Origin: Flavobacterium aquicola | GTDB lineage: Bacteria > Bacteroidota > Bacteroidia > Flavobacteriales > Flavobacteriaceae | Assembly: GCF_003385115.1 (NCBI RefSeq) | Contig: NZ_QUNI01000003.1 | Span: forward strand, 248,001-312,000 | Length of the DNA: 64,000 nt | Direction of reading: 5' to 3' | Part shown: positions 42,557 to 50,714 of the stretch, piece by piece | Layout of the letters: the number at the start of each line of letters is the position of its first letter | Numbering within the stretch: the first letter of the stretch is position 1 | Notes under the pieces: model-generated | Databases searched by the model: none | Seen by the model: the letters and a program-made list of their open reading frames with translations, nothing else | Told to the model about the DNA's origin: nothing | Translations under genes and position numbers: made by a program

Positions 42557-43231
42557 ATGAAAAGTAAAAATCTCGAAATTGCTTGTTTTAATCTAGAATC
42601 GGCTATTATAGCGCAGCAGTATGGAGCAGACAGAATTGAGTTATGCGATAATATATTGGCAGGAGGAACTACTCCTAATTTTGAAATTGCTCGGAAAGTA
42701 CGTGCTGCTGTCAATGTAAAAATGAATGTAATGATTCGTCCAAGAGGGGGCGATTTCGTTTATAATGATACCGAGTTTGAACAGATGAAATCAGAGATAC
42801 TACAATTCAAGAAAATGAATGTGGATGGATTTGTATTCGGAATTTTGGATGCAAATAATTATTTTGATTATTCAAGAAATAAGGAGTTGGTGACAGTTGC
42901 AAGCCCGTTTCCTTGTACTTTTCACCGTGCATTTGATGAGGTTTCAAATGTTTATGAATCTTTAGAGTTAGTAATAGATTGCGGTTTTAGAACGGTGCTT
43001 ACTTCTGGACAGGGTAAAAATGTGATGGAAGGAATAGATGTTTTAAGAAGTTTGGTTACTAAAGCCAATGGAAGAATTGTGATTATGCCTGGAGGCGGAT
43101 TACGGTCTTCTAATATCGTTCTGTTAAATCAAAAAGTCAATGCATTATTTTACCATTCTTCAGCAATTATCGATTTGAGTGAAATCGCAGATGGTAATGA
43201 AATTGAACAAATAAAATGTTGCCTTCAATAA
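42557..43231 (+). CDS. cutC: CutC family protein
   Basis: 224 aa. A TIM-barrel family first linked to copper homeostasis. LEIACFNLESAIIAQQYGADRIELCDNI (strand 1), NVMIRPRGGDF, CTFHRAFDEV and VLTSGQGKNVMEGID are conserved positions of the family. The physiological reaction is still uncertain. Confidence 0.92.
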   Translation: MKSKNLEIACFNLESAIIAQQYGADRIELCDNILAGGTTPNFEIARKVRAAVNVKMNVMIRPRGGDFVYNDTEFEQMKSEILQFKKMNVDGFVFGILDANNYFDYSRNKELVTVASPFPCTFHRAFDEVSNVYESLELVIDCGFRTVLTSGQGKNVMEGIDVLRSLVTKANGRIVIMPGGGLRSSNIVLLNQKVNALFYHSSAIIDLSEIADGNEIEQIKCCLQ

Positions 43232-43330
43232 TTTGAAGTGTTATATTAATGTTTTTAAATGGCTTTTTTATTGTTTAAAAAGTGTTTTCTTTTAGATTAT
43301 TTGTTAAATTTATAGGAAAAATAATTTGTT

Positions 43331-43735
43331 ATGATAACGGTTAAATGCAAGGTAGAAACTTCAATTGATGAAGTTTGGAAATTCTGGACTACGCCAGAAC
43401 ACATTACAAAATGGAGTTATGCGTCCGACGACTGGCATACTCCTTATGCGGAGAATGATTTGCGGGTTGGAGGAAAATTCAAGTCGACAATGGCTTCAAA
43501 AGACGGAACTATGAGTTTTGATTTTGAAGGAGAATATACAAAAGTTGAGAATCACTCCATGATAGAATATAAAATGGCTGACGGCCGAAAAGTGGATATT
43601 TATTTTATCAGCTTAGAGGATGGAGTTGAAATAATCGAAAGTTTTGATCCCGAAAATGTAAATTCGGAAGAAATGCAGCGGGAAGGCTGGCAGGCGATTT
43701 TGGATAATTTCAAGAAATATGCAGAGTGCCTTTAA
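43331..43735 (+). CDS. SRPBCC (AHSA1-like) protein
   Basis: 134 aa. VETSIDEVWKFWTTPEHITKWSYASDDWH and the terminal GWQAILDNFKKY fit the AHSA1/START-like fold, a hydrophobic pocket protein. Ligand unknown. Next to two VOC-fold proteins and another SRPBCC protein, a set often found together in Bacteroidota. Confidence 0.85.
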   Translation: MITVKCKVETSIDEVWKFWTTPEHITKWSYASDDWHTPYAENDLRVGGKFKSTMASKDGTMSFDFEGEYTKVENHSMIEYKMADGRKVDIYFISLEDGVEIIESFDPENVNSEEMQREGWQAILDNFKKYAECL

Positions 43736-43754
43736 ATATAAAAAAACAATAGTG

Positions 43755-44165
43755 ATGGCAAAACAGATTTGGCTTAATCTGCCAGTAAAGGATGTAAAAA
43801 ATGCGAAAGACTTTTTTATTAAAATTGGTTTTGTTTTTAAAACAGAAAAGGAGACTACGTCTTCAGCCTGTATGCTGGTTGGCGAATCTAATTTTGTAGT
43901 AATGCTTTTTGAAGAAAGTTTATTTGAAGGTTTCGTTCAAAACAAATTGACAGATACTCAAAAAAGTTCAGAAGTATTAATTTCTATTGATGCTCAAAGT
44001 ATACAAGAGGTCGATGAACTTGCTGTCAAAGTTAGAGAAGCTGGAGGAGTAGTTTTTGCAGAACCTGCCGGAAATCAAGGCTGGATGTATGGTTTTGGCT
44101 TTGCAGACTTAGACGGACACCGCTGGAATGTTCTGTATATGGATTTCAGTAAATTGCCTAAATAA
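43755..44165 (+). CDS. VOC/glyoxalase-like protein
   Basis: 136 aa from the ATG at 43755 (MAKQIWLNLPV); an in-frame start at 43719 would overlap the SRPBCC gene. LPVKDVKNAKDFFIKIGF, CMLVGESNFVVMLF and YGFGFADLDGHRWNVLYMD show the betaalphabetabetabeta repeats of the VOC superfamily, with a Glu/His pattern that is incomplete for metal binding. Confidence 0.85.
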   Translation: MAKQIWLNLPVKDVKNAKDFFIKIGFVFKTEKETTSSACMLVGESNFVVMLFEESLFEGFVQNKLTDTQKSSEVLISIDAQSIQEVDELAVKVREAGGVVFAEPAGNQGWMYGFGFADLDGHRWNVLYMDFSKLPK

Positions 44166-44308
44166 ACTAACTAGCAGAATTAAAATAGTTACTAAGTCCT
44201 AAGTTGCAAAGTTCTAATTTTTTTTGGTTAGACTATTTTAGCATAGAAGCTTAGTATCTTAGTTACTCAGAATCTTAGAGAAAAAAAACAATTAAAACTT
44301 AAAAAATT

Positions 44309-44743
44309 ATGGCAGCAGTTAATCCGTATTTAATTTTCAATGGGAATTGCGAGGAAGCATTTCTATTTTACAAATCTGTTTTTGGTGGAGAATTTCCGTA
44401 TATCGGAAAATTTAGTGATATGCCTTCGGATGAGAATAGTCCAAAATTATCAGAGGCAGATGCAAACAAAGTTATGCACGTATGTCTGCCAATTGGTGAT
44501 ACCATTTTGATGGGAAGTGACAGTAATGATGCCAGTGGTGAGGTTGTTTTTGGATCCAATGTTTCGATTTCGATTAATGCAGAAAGTACTGAGGAAGCTG
44601 ACAGAATTTTTAACGGACTGTCAGCAGGAGGAAATCCTTATATGCCAATGAATAAAACCTTTTGGGGTGCTTATTTTGGAATGTTTGTGGATAAATTTGG
44701 AATTCACTGGATGGTAAATTTTGATGAAAATCCTACTAAATAA
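44309..44743 (+). CDS. PhnB-like VOC protein
   Basis: 144 aa. VNPYLIFNGNCEEAFLFYKSVFGGEF at the start and AYFGMFVDKFGIHWMVNFDE at the end are the signature of PhnB-like VOC proteins. Predicted small cytoplasmic protein; substrate unknown. Confidence 0.9.
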   Translation: MAAVNPYLIFNGNCEEAFLFYKSVFGGEFPYIGKFSDMPSDENSPKLSEADANKVMHVCLPIGDTILMGSDSNDASGEVVFGSNVSISINAESTEEADRIFNGLSAGGNPYMPMNKTFWGAYFGMFVDKFGIHWMVNFDENPTK

Positions 44744-44755
44744 AAGTCTTTAAAT

Positions 44756-45292
44756 ATGAAAGCGCTAAAATTTATAGGAATTGGGATAGTTGGAATTATT
44801 GCTTTGCTTTTGATTATAGCAATGATTGTTCCGAAAGATTACACCATATCGGTTTCTACAACAGTTAATAAACCGCAGGCTGTGGTTTTTGATTATGTAA
44901 AAATGATTAAAAATCAAGAACATTATAGTGTTTGGGTAATGAAAGATCCAAATGTAAAAATCGAATATACCGGCATTGACGGAACTGTGGGTGCCAAATC
45001 GTCTTGGGTGAGTCTGGATGATAATGTGGGTGTAGGCTCACAGCAGATTACTAAAATGACAGACAGCAGAATTGATGTCGATATTCATTTTGAAAAACCG
45101 ATGAAAGGCGACGATTCTGGTGCTACAATTGTCGAAGCAATTTCTGATAATAAAACTAAATTGACCAGCGAATTTTATGGACACGCTGATTATCCGATGA
45201 ATTTAATGAGTTTGGTTTTTACGGGTTTTATTAAAAAAGATATAGCCCAAAATTTGGCGAATGCGAAAAAGAATTTGGAAAGTCAGCCTTGA
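44756..45292 (+). CDS. SRPBCC / polyketide cyclase-like membrane-anchored protein
   Basis: 178 aa. One N-terminal membrane helix (FIGIGIVGIIALLLIIAMIV), then a START-like domain (STTVNKPQAVVFDYVKMIKNQ...YSVWVMKDPNVKIEY). Twelve bases after the PhnB-like gene, probably same transcript. Confidence 0.82.
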   Translation: MKALKFIGIGIVGIIALLLIIAMIVPKDYTISVSTTVNKPQAVVFDYVKMIKNQEHYSVWVMKDPNVKIEYTGIDGTVGAKSSWVSLDDNVGVGSQQITKMTDSRIDVDIHFEKPMKGDDSGATIVEAISDNKTKLTSEFYGHADYPMNLMSLVFTGFIKKDIAQNLANAKKNLESQP

Positions 45293-45310
45293 TTTTTTTG
45301 AAAATTATAT

Positions 45311-45416
45311 TTTACCGCAAATTTCACAAAGATTTCGCAAAGTCCGCAAAGCTTTGCGATTCTTTGCTTTTAAAAAGTTAAAGATATTTTTTCTTTGCGA
45401 ACCTTGCGGTTAAATT
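45311..45416. repeat. CCGCAAAG-type intergenic inverted repeat
   Basis: ACCGCAA at the left end and TTGCGGT at the right end frame several TTTGCGAA/CCGCAAAG variants (for example GTCCGCAAAGCTTTGCG). A long imperfect hairpin at the convergent ends of two genes; resembles a repeat often seen between flavobacterial genes and may also act as terminator. Confidence 0.55.
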
Positions 45417-45421
45417 TACAA

Positions 45422-47638
45422 TTACTTCATCATTCCGCCACCACTTTTTACTTTTTCGGTTTCAATGTTGGTGTTTTCATTCTGCATTTTCAAGTTTCCG
45501 AAATTATATGTTAATGATATACGGAACGTTCTGGAATCTTGTTTTTGTCTAAAAGAAGTATTTAAATTTTCTCCGGCAATTAATGCATTCACTTCATTCT
45601 GATTGAAAACATCAAAACAATGCAGACCAATTTTTAAATTCTTATCCATGAAATCCCTGTTGAATGAAATGTCAAACTGCTGAATAGGTTTGGTAATTTT
45701 ATAAATCTGCCAATTTCCTGGAGGAAGGTAGAAATACATCATTGAGTTCTTGATTTTCCATGGAAGCATGATCTGCGACTGGAAGGCATAATTAAAAATA
45801 GCCTTATTGGTATATGGGAAGTCATAACCTTTTATATCTGATTTGATATAATTAAAGTTCACAAAAATGTAATTCATCTCGTCGATGTTTCCCATACGTT
45901 TTTTAAATTCTTCTTTTCCTTTAAAGATATAATCTAACGGAATCGGGAAATTTGCATAAGCACTAAAAGTATTAAAATGATCAAACTGCTGATATGTCTG
46001 ATTGCTCACCGGCTCGGTTGCATCGGCATCGGCACTGAAAACAAAAAGGTTATTGTCTTTTGATGCAGTGTAATTCATTCCCAATTGAATAAACTGCATT
46101 GCTGTGATTTTGAACTCATAGTTGTTCAAATACGTTGGATCCAGAAACAGATTTCCCTGTGAAGTGTTGTATTGGTCAAATGCATTCCCGTTATTTGGAT
46201 CCAAATTATTGTAATTAGGCTGATTGATTTTTTTAGAATACGAAGCCGAAATATTTACATTATCATTCACTTCATAGATAGCACTGGCATTCGGGAACAA
46301 ATTGGTGTTTTTGAATTTTATTGGCTCTGTCAGAGTGTTTGTGATTCTTTCTACATGGTAATCTTCAAAACGCAGTCCGGCGGTAAAATTGAATTTTTTA
46401 ATTTTTTTTCGGGCTTCGGCATAGAACGCCAGATTGTTTTCCGAGTAATCGAAATCAATCATATTTGTTGCTGAATTGGTGTAATAATTCCCAAGGTCAT
46501 TTACTTCCAATACGTTGAATTTACCACCAGTATTGATTGAAAAATCCAATTTTTTAAACGGAATTGCAAAGTCATATTTTAGGTAATAATTTTTTAAATC
46601 AAAATTAAGATCGCTGTTTGCAAATGAGTTTGAATTAGAAATATGATCAATGGCATTCGATTCAGTAATTGGTTTTTTGTCAAATAAATTACTGAAAGCG
46701 GTTATATCAAGCGTTCTTCCTAAAGTGTCAAGTTTGGTCTTGTACTGCAGACTGATCTCGTGATTGTTGTTTTTGTTTTTGGTCGTTCCCTGATTGAAAT
46801 AATCAATGTCATCGCCCATTGTTGTAGCATCAAAAACAGAACGATCATTAGCGTAATTTCCGTTGTAATTGAATAATAAATTCGATTTTTCAGTCAGTTT
46901 GTAATTGGTACCTAATCTAAAATACAAGTTTCTGTTAGTGTTTACGGTAAAATTTTCCTGCTTTAGATACTGCATTGGATTAAAAGCGGTAAACTCCTGT
47001 AAGTTGCTGGTTTTTTGCTCGCTGTCAATATAATTATAACCCAGCATTGTCTGCCAGCTTAAGTCTTTTTCTTTTCCGTTTAAAAGAATCTGCGGACTTG
47101 GTTTTTGGTATTTGTTAAAATTATAATTGATGTTGAAACTAGCGTTTACACCTTTCATTCTTTTGGAACTGGTAACGATATTAATTACTGAACCGCTTGA
47201 ATTGGCATCAAATGAAGCACCAGGATTATAGATTAATTCTACTTTTTCTATGGCATTGGCCGGCAGCGTGTTTAGGTAATTTTGTAAATCATTACCAGAT
47301 AATGTGCTTGGAGCACCGTCAATATAAATAGTAACCGCTTTTCCGTTTAGAGAAATGCCACCAGTTGGCGAAGTAATTACGCCAGGTAATTTTTTTACGG
47401 CTTCAAGACTGCTTCCGCTGTTGAGCATGCCGTTGTCTTTTACGCTGATTGTCGTTTTATCCGAATCTACCTTGATGTATTTTTTTTGGGCAGTTACAGT
47501 TACTTCGTTAAGAGCATTGACTTTTTCCTTTAAAGAATCTTTTTCGACTTTTGGAGAATTTTCTCCATTTGTCTTGGCTTCCTGCGCAAATATAAAAGTT
47601 GTGCTAAGAAGAAATAAGGCTAATACTGTTGATTTCAT
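45422..47638 (-). CDS. TonB-dependent receptor-type outer-membrane beta-barrel
   Basis: 738 aa. A signal peptide (TVLALFLLSTTFIFAQ) is followed by a plug domain (residues about 40-150, LNEVTVTAQKK, LEAVKKLPGV, YIDGAPSTLSG, SGSVINIVT) and a C-terminal barrel with alternating strands ending in FRISLTYNFGNLK then a short tail. The usual N-terminal carboxypeptidase-like domain of this family is absent. The likely role is nutrient uptake or an unknown ligand; it is monocistronic and not next to a SusD gene. Confidence 0.85.
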   Translation of the reverse strand: MKSTVLALFLLSTTFIFAQEAKTNGENSPKVEKDSLKEKVNALNEVTVTAQKKYIKVDSDKTTISVKDNGMLNSGSSLEAVKKLPGVITSPTGGISLNGKAVTIYIDGAPSTLSGNDLQNYLNTLPANAIEKVELIYNPGASFDANSSGSVINIVTSSKRMKGVNASFNINYNFNKYQKPSPQILLNGKEKDLSWQTMLGYNYIDSEQKTSNLQEFTAFNPMQYLKQENFTVNTNRNLYFRLGTNYKLTEKSNLLFNYNGNYANDRSVFDATTMGDDIDYFNQGTTKNKNNNHEISLQYKTKLDTLGRTLDITAFSNLFDKKPITESNAIDHISNSNSFANSDLNFDLKNYYLKYDFAIPFKKLDFSINTGGKFNVLEVNDLGNYYTNSATNMIDFDYSENNLAFYAEARKKIKKFNFTAGLRFEDYHVERITNTLTEPIKFKNTNLFPNASAIYEVNDNVNISASYSKKINQPNYNNLDPNNGNAFDQYNTSQGNLFLDPTYLNNYEFKITAMQFIQLGMNYTASKDNNLFVFSADADATEPVSNQTYQQFDHFNTFSAYANFPIPLDYIFKGKEEFKKRMGNIDEMNYIFVNFNYIKSDIKGYDFPYTNKAIFNYAFQSQIMLPWKIKNSMMYFYLPPGNWQIYKITKPIQQFDISFNRDFMDKNLKIGLHCFDVFNQNEVNALIAGENLNTSFRQKQDSRTFRISLTYNFGNLKMQNENTNIETEKVKSGGGMMK

Positions 47639-47714
47639 TGATTAAATGATTTTGATTGATGATTGCATACAAGACTTTCAAAATCAAAAAATGTTACAAC
47701 AGAGATAGAAATAT

Positions 47715-47846
47715 TTAAGAAAAGTTTTGAGAATTGGACGGATTTGCTGTTTGCACGCATCTTTTTCCGCCGCTTCCGCCGCATACACGATTAGAAGAAC
47801 AGGAGACAGCGGTTAAAATTATTAATAGAAAGAATAGTTTTCTCAT
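47715..47846 (-). CDS. Small conserved-type lipoprotein
   Basis: 43 aa: MRKLFFLLIILTAVSCSSNR, then VCGGSGGKRCVQTANPSNSQ. Lipobox AVSC (Cys16) and a Gly/Cys-rich CGGSGGKRC core. Its ATG overlaps the GH3 stop as TAATG, so it is coupled to that gene. Function unknown. Confidence 0.65.
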   Translation of the reverse strand: MRKLFFLLIILTAVSCSSNRVCGGSGGKRCVQTANPSNSQNFS

Positions 47847-49372
47847 TAGAAGCTGACAAAGTGCTGCATTTTTTTCAATTGCTCGAGATAGTCTCTTTTG
47901 TTAGATAAGCGGGGGATTTTGTGTTGGCCTCCCAGTTTATTGCTTTCTTTGAGCCAATCATAAAACAAACGTTCTCTGGCAACATTAATCACCAACGGAT
48001 TCAGTGTCATGTTGTTGTAGCGTTTGGCTTCATAATCAGAGTTTAAAGATTGCAAAGTTTCGTCTAAAATCTTTTGAAATGCATTGATGTCTTTTGGTTC
48101 CTGCTTGAATTCAATCATCCATTCATGAGCTCCTTTTTCTTTGTCTTTCATGAAAATAGGTGCAACGGTATAATCAACTACCTCGGTTTGGGTTATTTTG
48201 CAGGTTTTGGCGATAGCCTGATCCGTATTTTCAACCATTAATTCTTCGCCAAAAACATTGATGTGGTGCTTGGTACGTCCAGTCACGCGAACACGATAAG
48301 GATCCAAGGAGGTAAAACGTACAGTGTCGCCAATTAAATAGCGCCACAAACCGCCATTGGTTGTAATGACCATAGCATAGTTCTTGAACAATTCAACATC
48401 GGCTAACCGAATCGCTTTTTGGTCTGGTGTGCCAAAGGTGTCCATTGGAATAAATTCATAAAAAATTCCGTAGTCTAGCATTAACAGTAAATCACTCGAA
48501 TTATTTAAATCCTGAATGGCAAAAAAGCCTTCGGAAGCATTGTAAATTTCGTAGTATTTGAATTGGCTTTGCGGAAGAATTTTTTGGTATTGATCACGAT
48601 ACGGATCAAAACTCACGCCTCCGTGAAAGTAGACTTCCAAGTTAGGCCAAACCTCCATTAGGTTTGTTTTTCCTGTTTCTTCCAATACTTTATTCATAAG
48701 CACTAGCATCCAAGAAGGAACACCAGCGAAACTCGTCACATTTTCATTTAGGGTTTCCTTGATGATAGCGCTCATTTTGGTTTCCCATTCGCTCATTAAG
48801 GAAATTTTACTGCTCGGCGTACTGCTGAATTCGGCCCAAATTGGCATGTTTTCGATCAAAATTGCCGACAAATCACCAAAAAAAGTATTGTTGTTTTCAT
48901 AAATCTGGGAACTGCCTCCAAGACGCAAGCTTTTGCCCACAAACATCTCCGATTCTTCATTGTTATTCAAATACAAACACAGCAAATCTTTACTGCCTTT
49001 GTAATGACAATCTTCAAGCGCTTCATTACTTACGGGGATAAACTTGCTTTTGGCATTGGTAGTACCGCTGGATTTGGCAAACCATTTTACGGGAGTGTTC
49101 CAGAGCACATTTTGTTCTCCCTGACGCGTACGTTCTATAAACGGTTCCAAATCTTCGTAGGAAGAAATCGGAACTCTTTCTGTAAAAGTTTTGTATGATT
49201 TTATAGAGGAATACTCGTATTGTTTCCCAAAAGCCGTTTCTTCCGATGACCGAATTAAATTCATCAGTAATTCTTCCTGAACCTCATTTGGATACTTCAG
49301 GAAAAGCTCAATTTGGTGAATTCTTTGTTTCAAGAACCAAGAAGCGATAGAATTTATAATTGATAAAGGCAT
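47846..49372 (-). CDS. GH3 family (acyl-adenylate) protein
   Basis: 508 aa. An ANL-superfamily adenylating enzyme: FAKSSGTTNAKSKFIPVS is motif 1 (P-loop-like), EIYNASEGFFAIQDL is the aromatic/YGxTE-like motif and GRTKHHINVFGEELMVENTD the hinge. Plants use GH3 enzymes to conjugate hormones with amino acids; substrate in Flavobacteria unknown. No signal, cytoplasmic. Confidence 0.9.
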   Translation of the reverse strand: MPLSIINSIASWFLKQRIHQIELFLKYPNEVQEELLMNLIRSSEETAFGKQYEYSSIKSYKTFTERVPISSYEDLEPFIERTRQGEQNVLWNTPVKWFAKSSGTTNAKSKFIPVSNEALEDCHYKGSKDLLCLYLNNNEESEMFVGKSLRLGGSSQIYENNNTFFGDLSAILIENMPIWAEFSSTPSSKISLMSEWETKMSAIIKETLNENVTSFAGVPSWMLVLMNKVLEETGKTNLMEVWPNLEVYFHGGVSFDPYRDQYQKILPQSQFKYYEIYNASEGFFAIQDLNNSSDLLLMLDYGIFYEFIPMDTFGTPDQKAIRLADVELFKNYAMVITTNGGLWRYLIGDTVRFTSLDPYRVRVTGRTKHHINVFGEELMVENTDQAIAKTCKITQTEVVDYTVAPIFMKDKEKGAHEWMIEFKQEPKDINAFQKILDETLQSLNSDYEAKRYNNMTLNPLVINVARERLFYDWLKESNKLGGQHKIPRLSNKRDYLEQLKKMQHFVSF

Positions 49373-49447
49373 GGAGTTTTTAGATTTTAGATTAACGATT
49401 TTAGATTTCTGATTTTCTCCATAAGAAGAAAAGATAGAAATTTAAAA

Positions 49448-49478
49448 TTTGAATATCGATTGACAAATGCTAACTTTG
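49448..49478 (+). promoter_or_regulatory. Promoter of the DUF2797 gene
   Basis: TTTG (49448-49451), 19 nt, then TAACTTTG (49471-49478), a full match to TTTG/N19/TAnnTTTG. A start near 49484 leaves a leader of about 112 nt. Confidence 0.65.
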
Positions 49479-49595
49479 CTCTTGTCCCAAAAATAGTGTT
49501 TTTTTGTAAAAAACAATTCGATTTTTATCAAATATTCAAAATTCGAGCGAATAGTTCTGGCATTTGCAATCATAAATCAACAATTTAAAATCCCA

Positions 49596-50390
49596 ATGAC
49601 ATACCAAGGAGTACTTTCTAAAATGCAGACCGAATTTGGAAATCCCATCCAATATTATCTGGTTTTCGAAAACAGTTTTTTAAACATGAATCAGCTGTTG
49701 AACAAGGAGCTGGAAATTAATTTTGAAGGCTACCAATGTTTAAACTGCAATAAAAAGAAAAAAATATTCCGGCAGGGATTCTGTTACGACTGCTTTTATT
49801 CGAGTCCGGCTGTGGGCGACTGGATAATGAAACCTGAGCTGAGTACCGCACATCTTGGTATTGCCGATCGTGATTTGGAATACGAACAAAAAGTGCAGTT
49901 ACAGCCTCACATCGTTTATTTGGCTTTGTCGAGCGAGGTCAAAGTAGGAGTGACGCGCAAAACGCAAATGCCTACGCGATGGATCGATCAGGGGGCGACT
50001 CAGGCGATTTCAATCGTCGAAGTGCCCAATCGATATTTGGCAGGAATTACCGAGGTAGCTCTAAAAAATCATTATGCCGATAAAACCAACTGGCGCAAAA
50101 TGCTTCAAAATGATGTTATACCTGTCGATTTGATTGCCGAAAAATTAAAGCTTGAAAATCTAATTCCAGCCGAAGTGCAGGAATTTTATCATTTGGACAA
50201 AAACGACTTGTACGAAATGCATTTTCCCGTTTTGAATTATCCCAAAAAAATAGCCAGCCTAAGTCTGGATAAAACTCCTCATTTCACAGGAAAACTGACA
50301 GGAATCAAAGGGCAGTACCTCATTTTTGAAGACGGAACCGTTTTCAATGTCCGTGGTTTTGAAGGTTATGTTGTCTCAATTAATGTATAA
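49596..50390 (+). CDS. DUF2797 protein with zinc-finger-like start
   Basis: 264 aa. After an N-terminal strand the motif YQCLNCNKKKKIFRQGFCYDCFY (four Cys) probably binds zinc, followed by CPAC-like AVGDWIM and HIVYLALSSEVKVGVTRKTQMPTRWIDQGA, the conserved core of DUF2797. The KVGVT...W segment recalls GIY-YIG nucleases. Function not known. Confidence 0.88.
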   Translation: MTYQGVLSKMQTEFGNPIQYYLVFENSFLNMNQLLNKELEINFEGYQCLNCNKKKKIFRQGFCYDCFYSSPAVGDWIMKPELSTAHLGIADRDLEYEQKVQLQPHIVYLALSSEVKVGVTRKTQMPTRWIDQGATQAISIVEVPNRYLAGITEVALKNHYADKTNWRKMLQNDVIPVDLIAEKLKLENLIPAEVQEFYHLDKNDLYEMHFPVLNYPKKIASLSLDKTPHFTGKLTGIKGQYLIFEDGTVFNVRGFEGYVVSINV

Positions 50391-50393
50391 AAA

Positions 50394-50575
50394 TTATTGT
50401 TATTTGGGCGTGCCACCCACCAAGAAAAAGGGCTATCTACTTTGCGGTGATAGCCCTTTTTCTTGGTGGGTGTCGGGCTATTCATTACAAGTCCTCGACA
50501 AGTTCCGCTCTCGCTACACTTGTCTGCGGGCTTTTCATTGCTATCCCTCACGCGGTTTAGCGGTATAAACAAGAT
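50394..50575. repeat. Flavobacterial intergenic hairpin repeat, copy 2
   Basis: GGGCGTGCC then a 24-bp perfect stem: CACCCACCAAGAAAAAGGGC (50413-50432 plus TATC) with its complement starting GATAGCCCTTTTTCTTGGTG (50447). Then TCGGGCTATTC, CTCTCGCTACACTTG and CTATCCCTCACGC. It has the same block order as the reverse complement of 38461-38580 but an unrelated stem. Fills the space between DUF2797 and the next gene; the following 140 bp contain a TATATTTG box at 50596-50603 and no other feature. Confidence 0.72.
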
Positions 50576-50714
50576 TATTTGTAGGAATAAATTAATATAT
50601 TTGAGGAGTAATATGTGAAGTAAAACTTTATGAAACTATTTATTTTTCTTGGATATATATGAGAAAGTTTTGTGTATAAACATATTGAAAAAAAGCAGAA
50701 TTAATATAAAAAGA

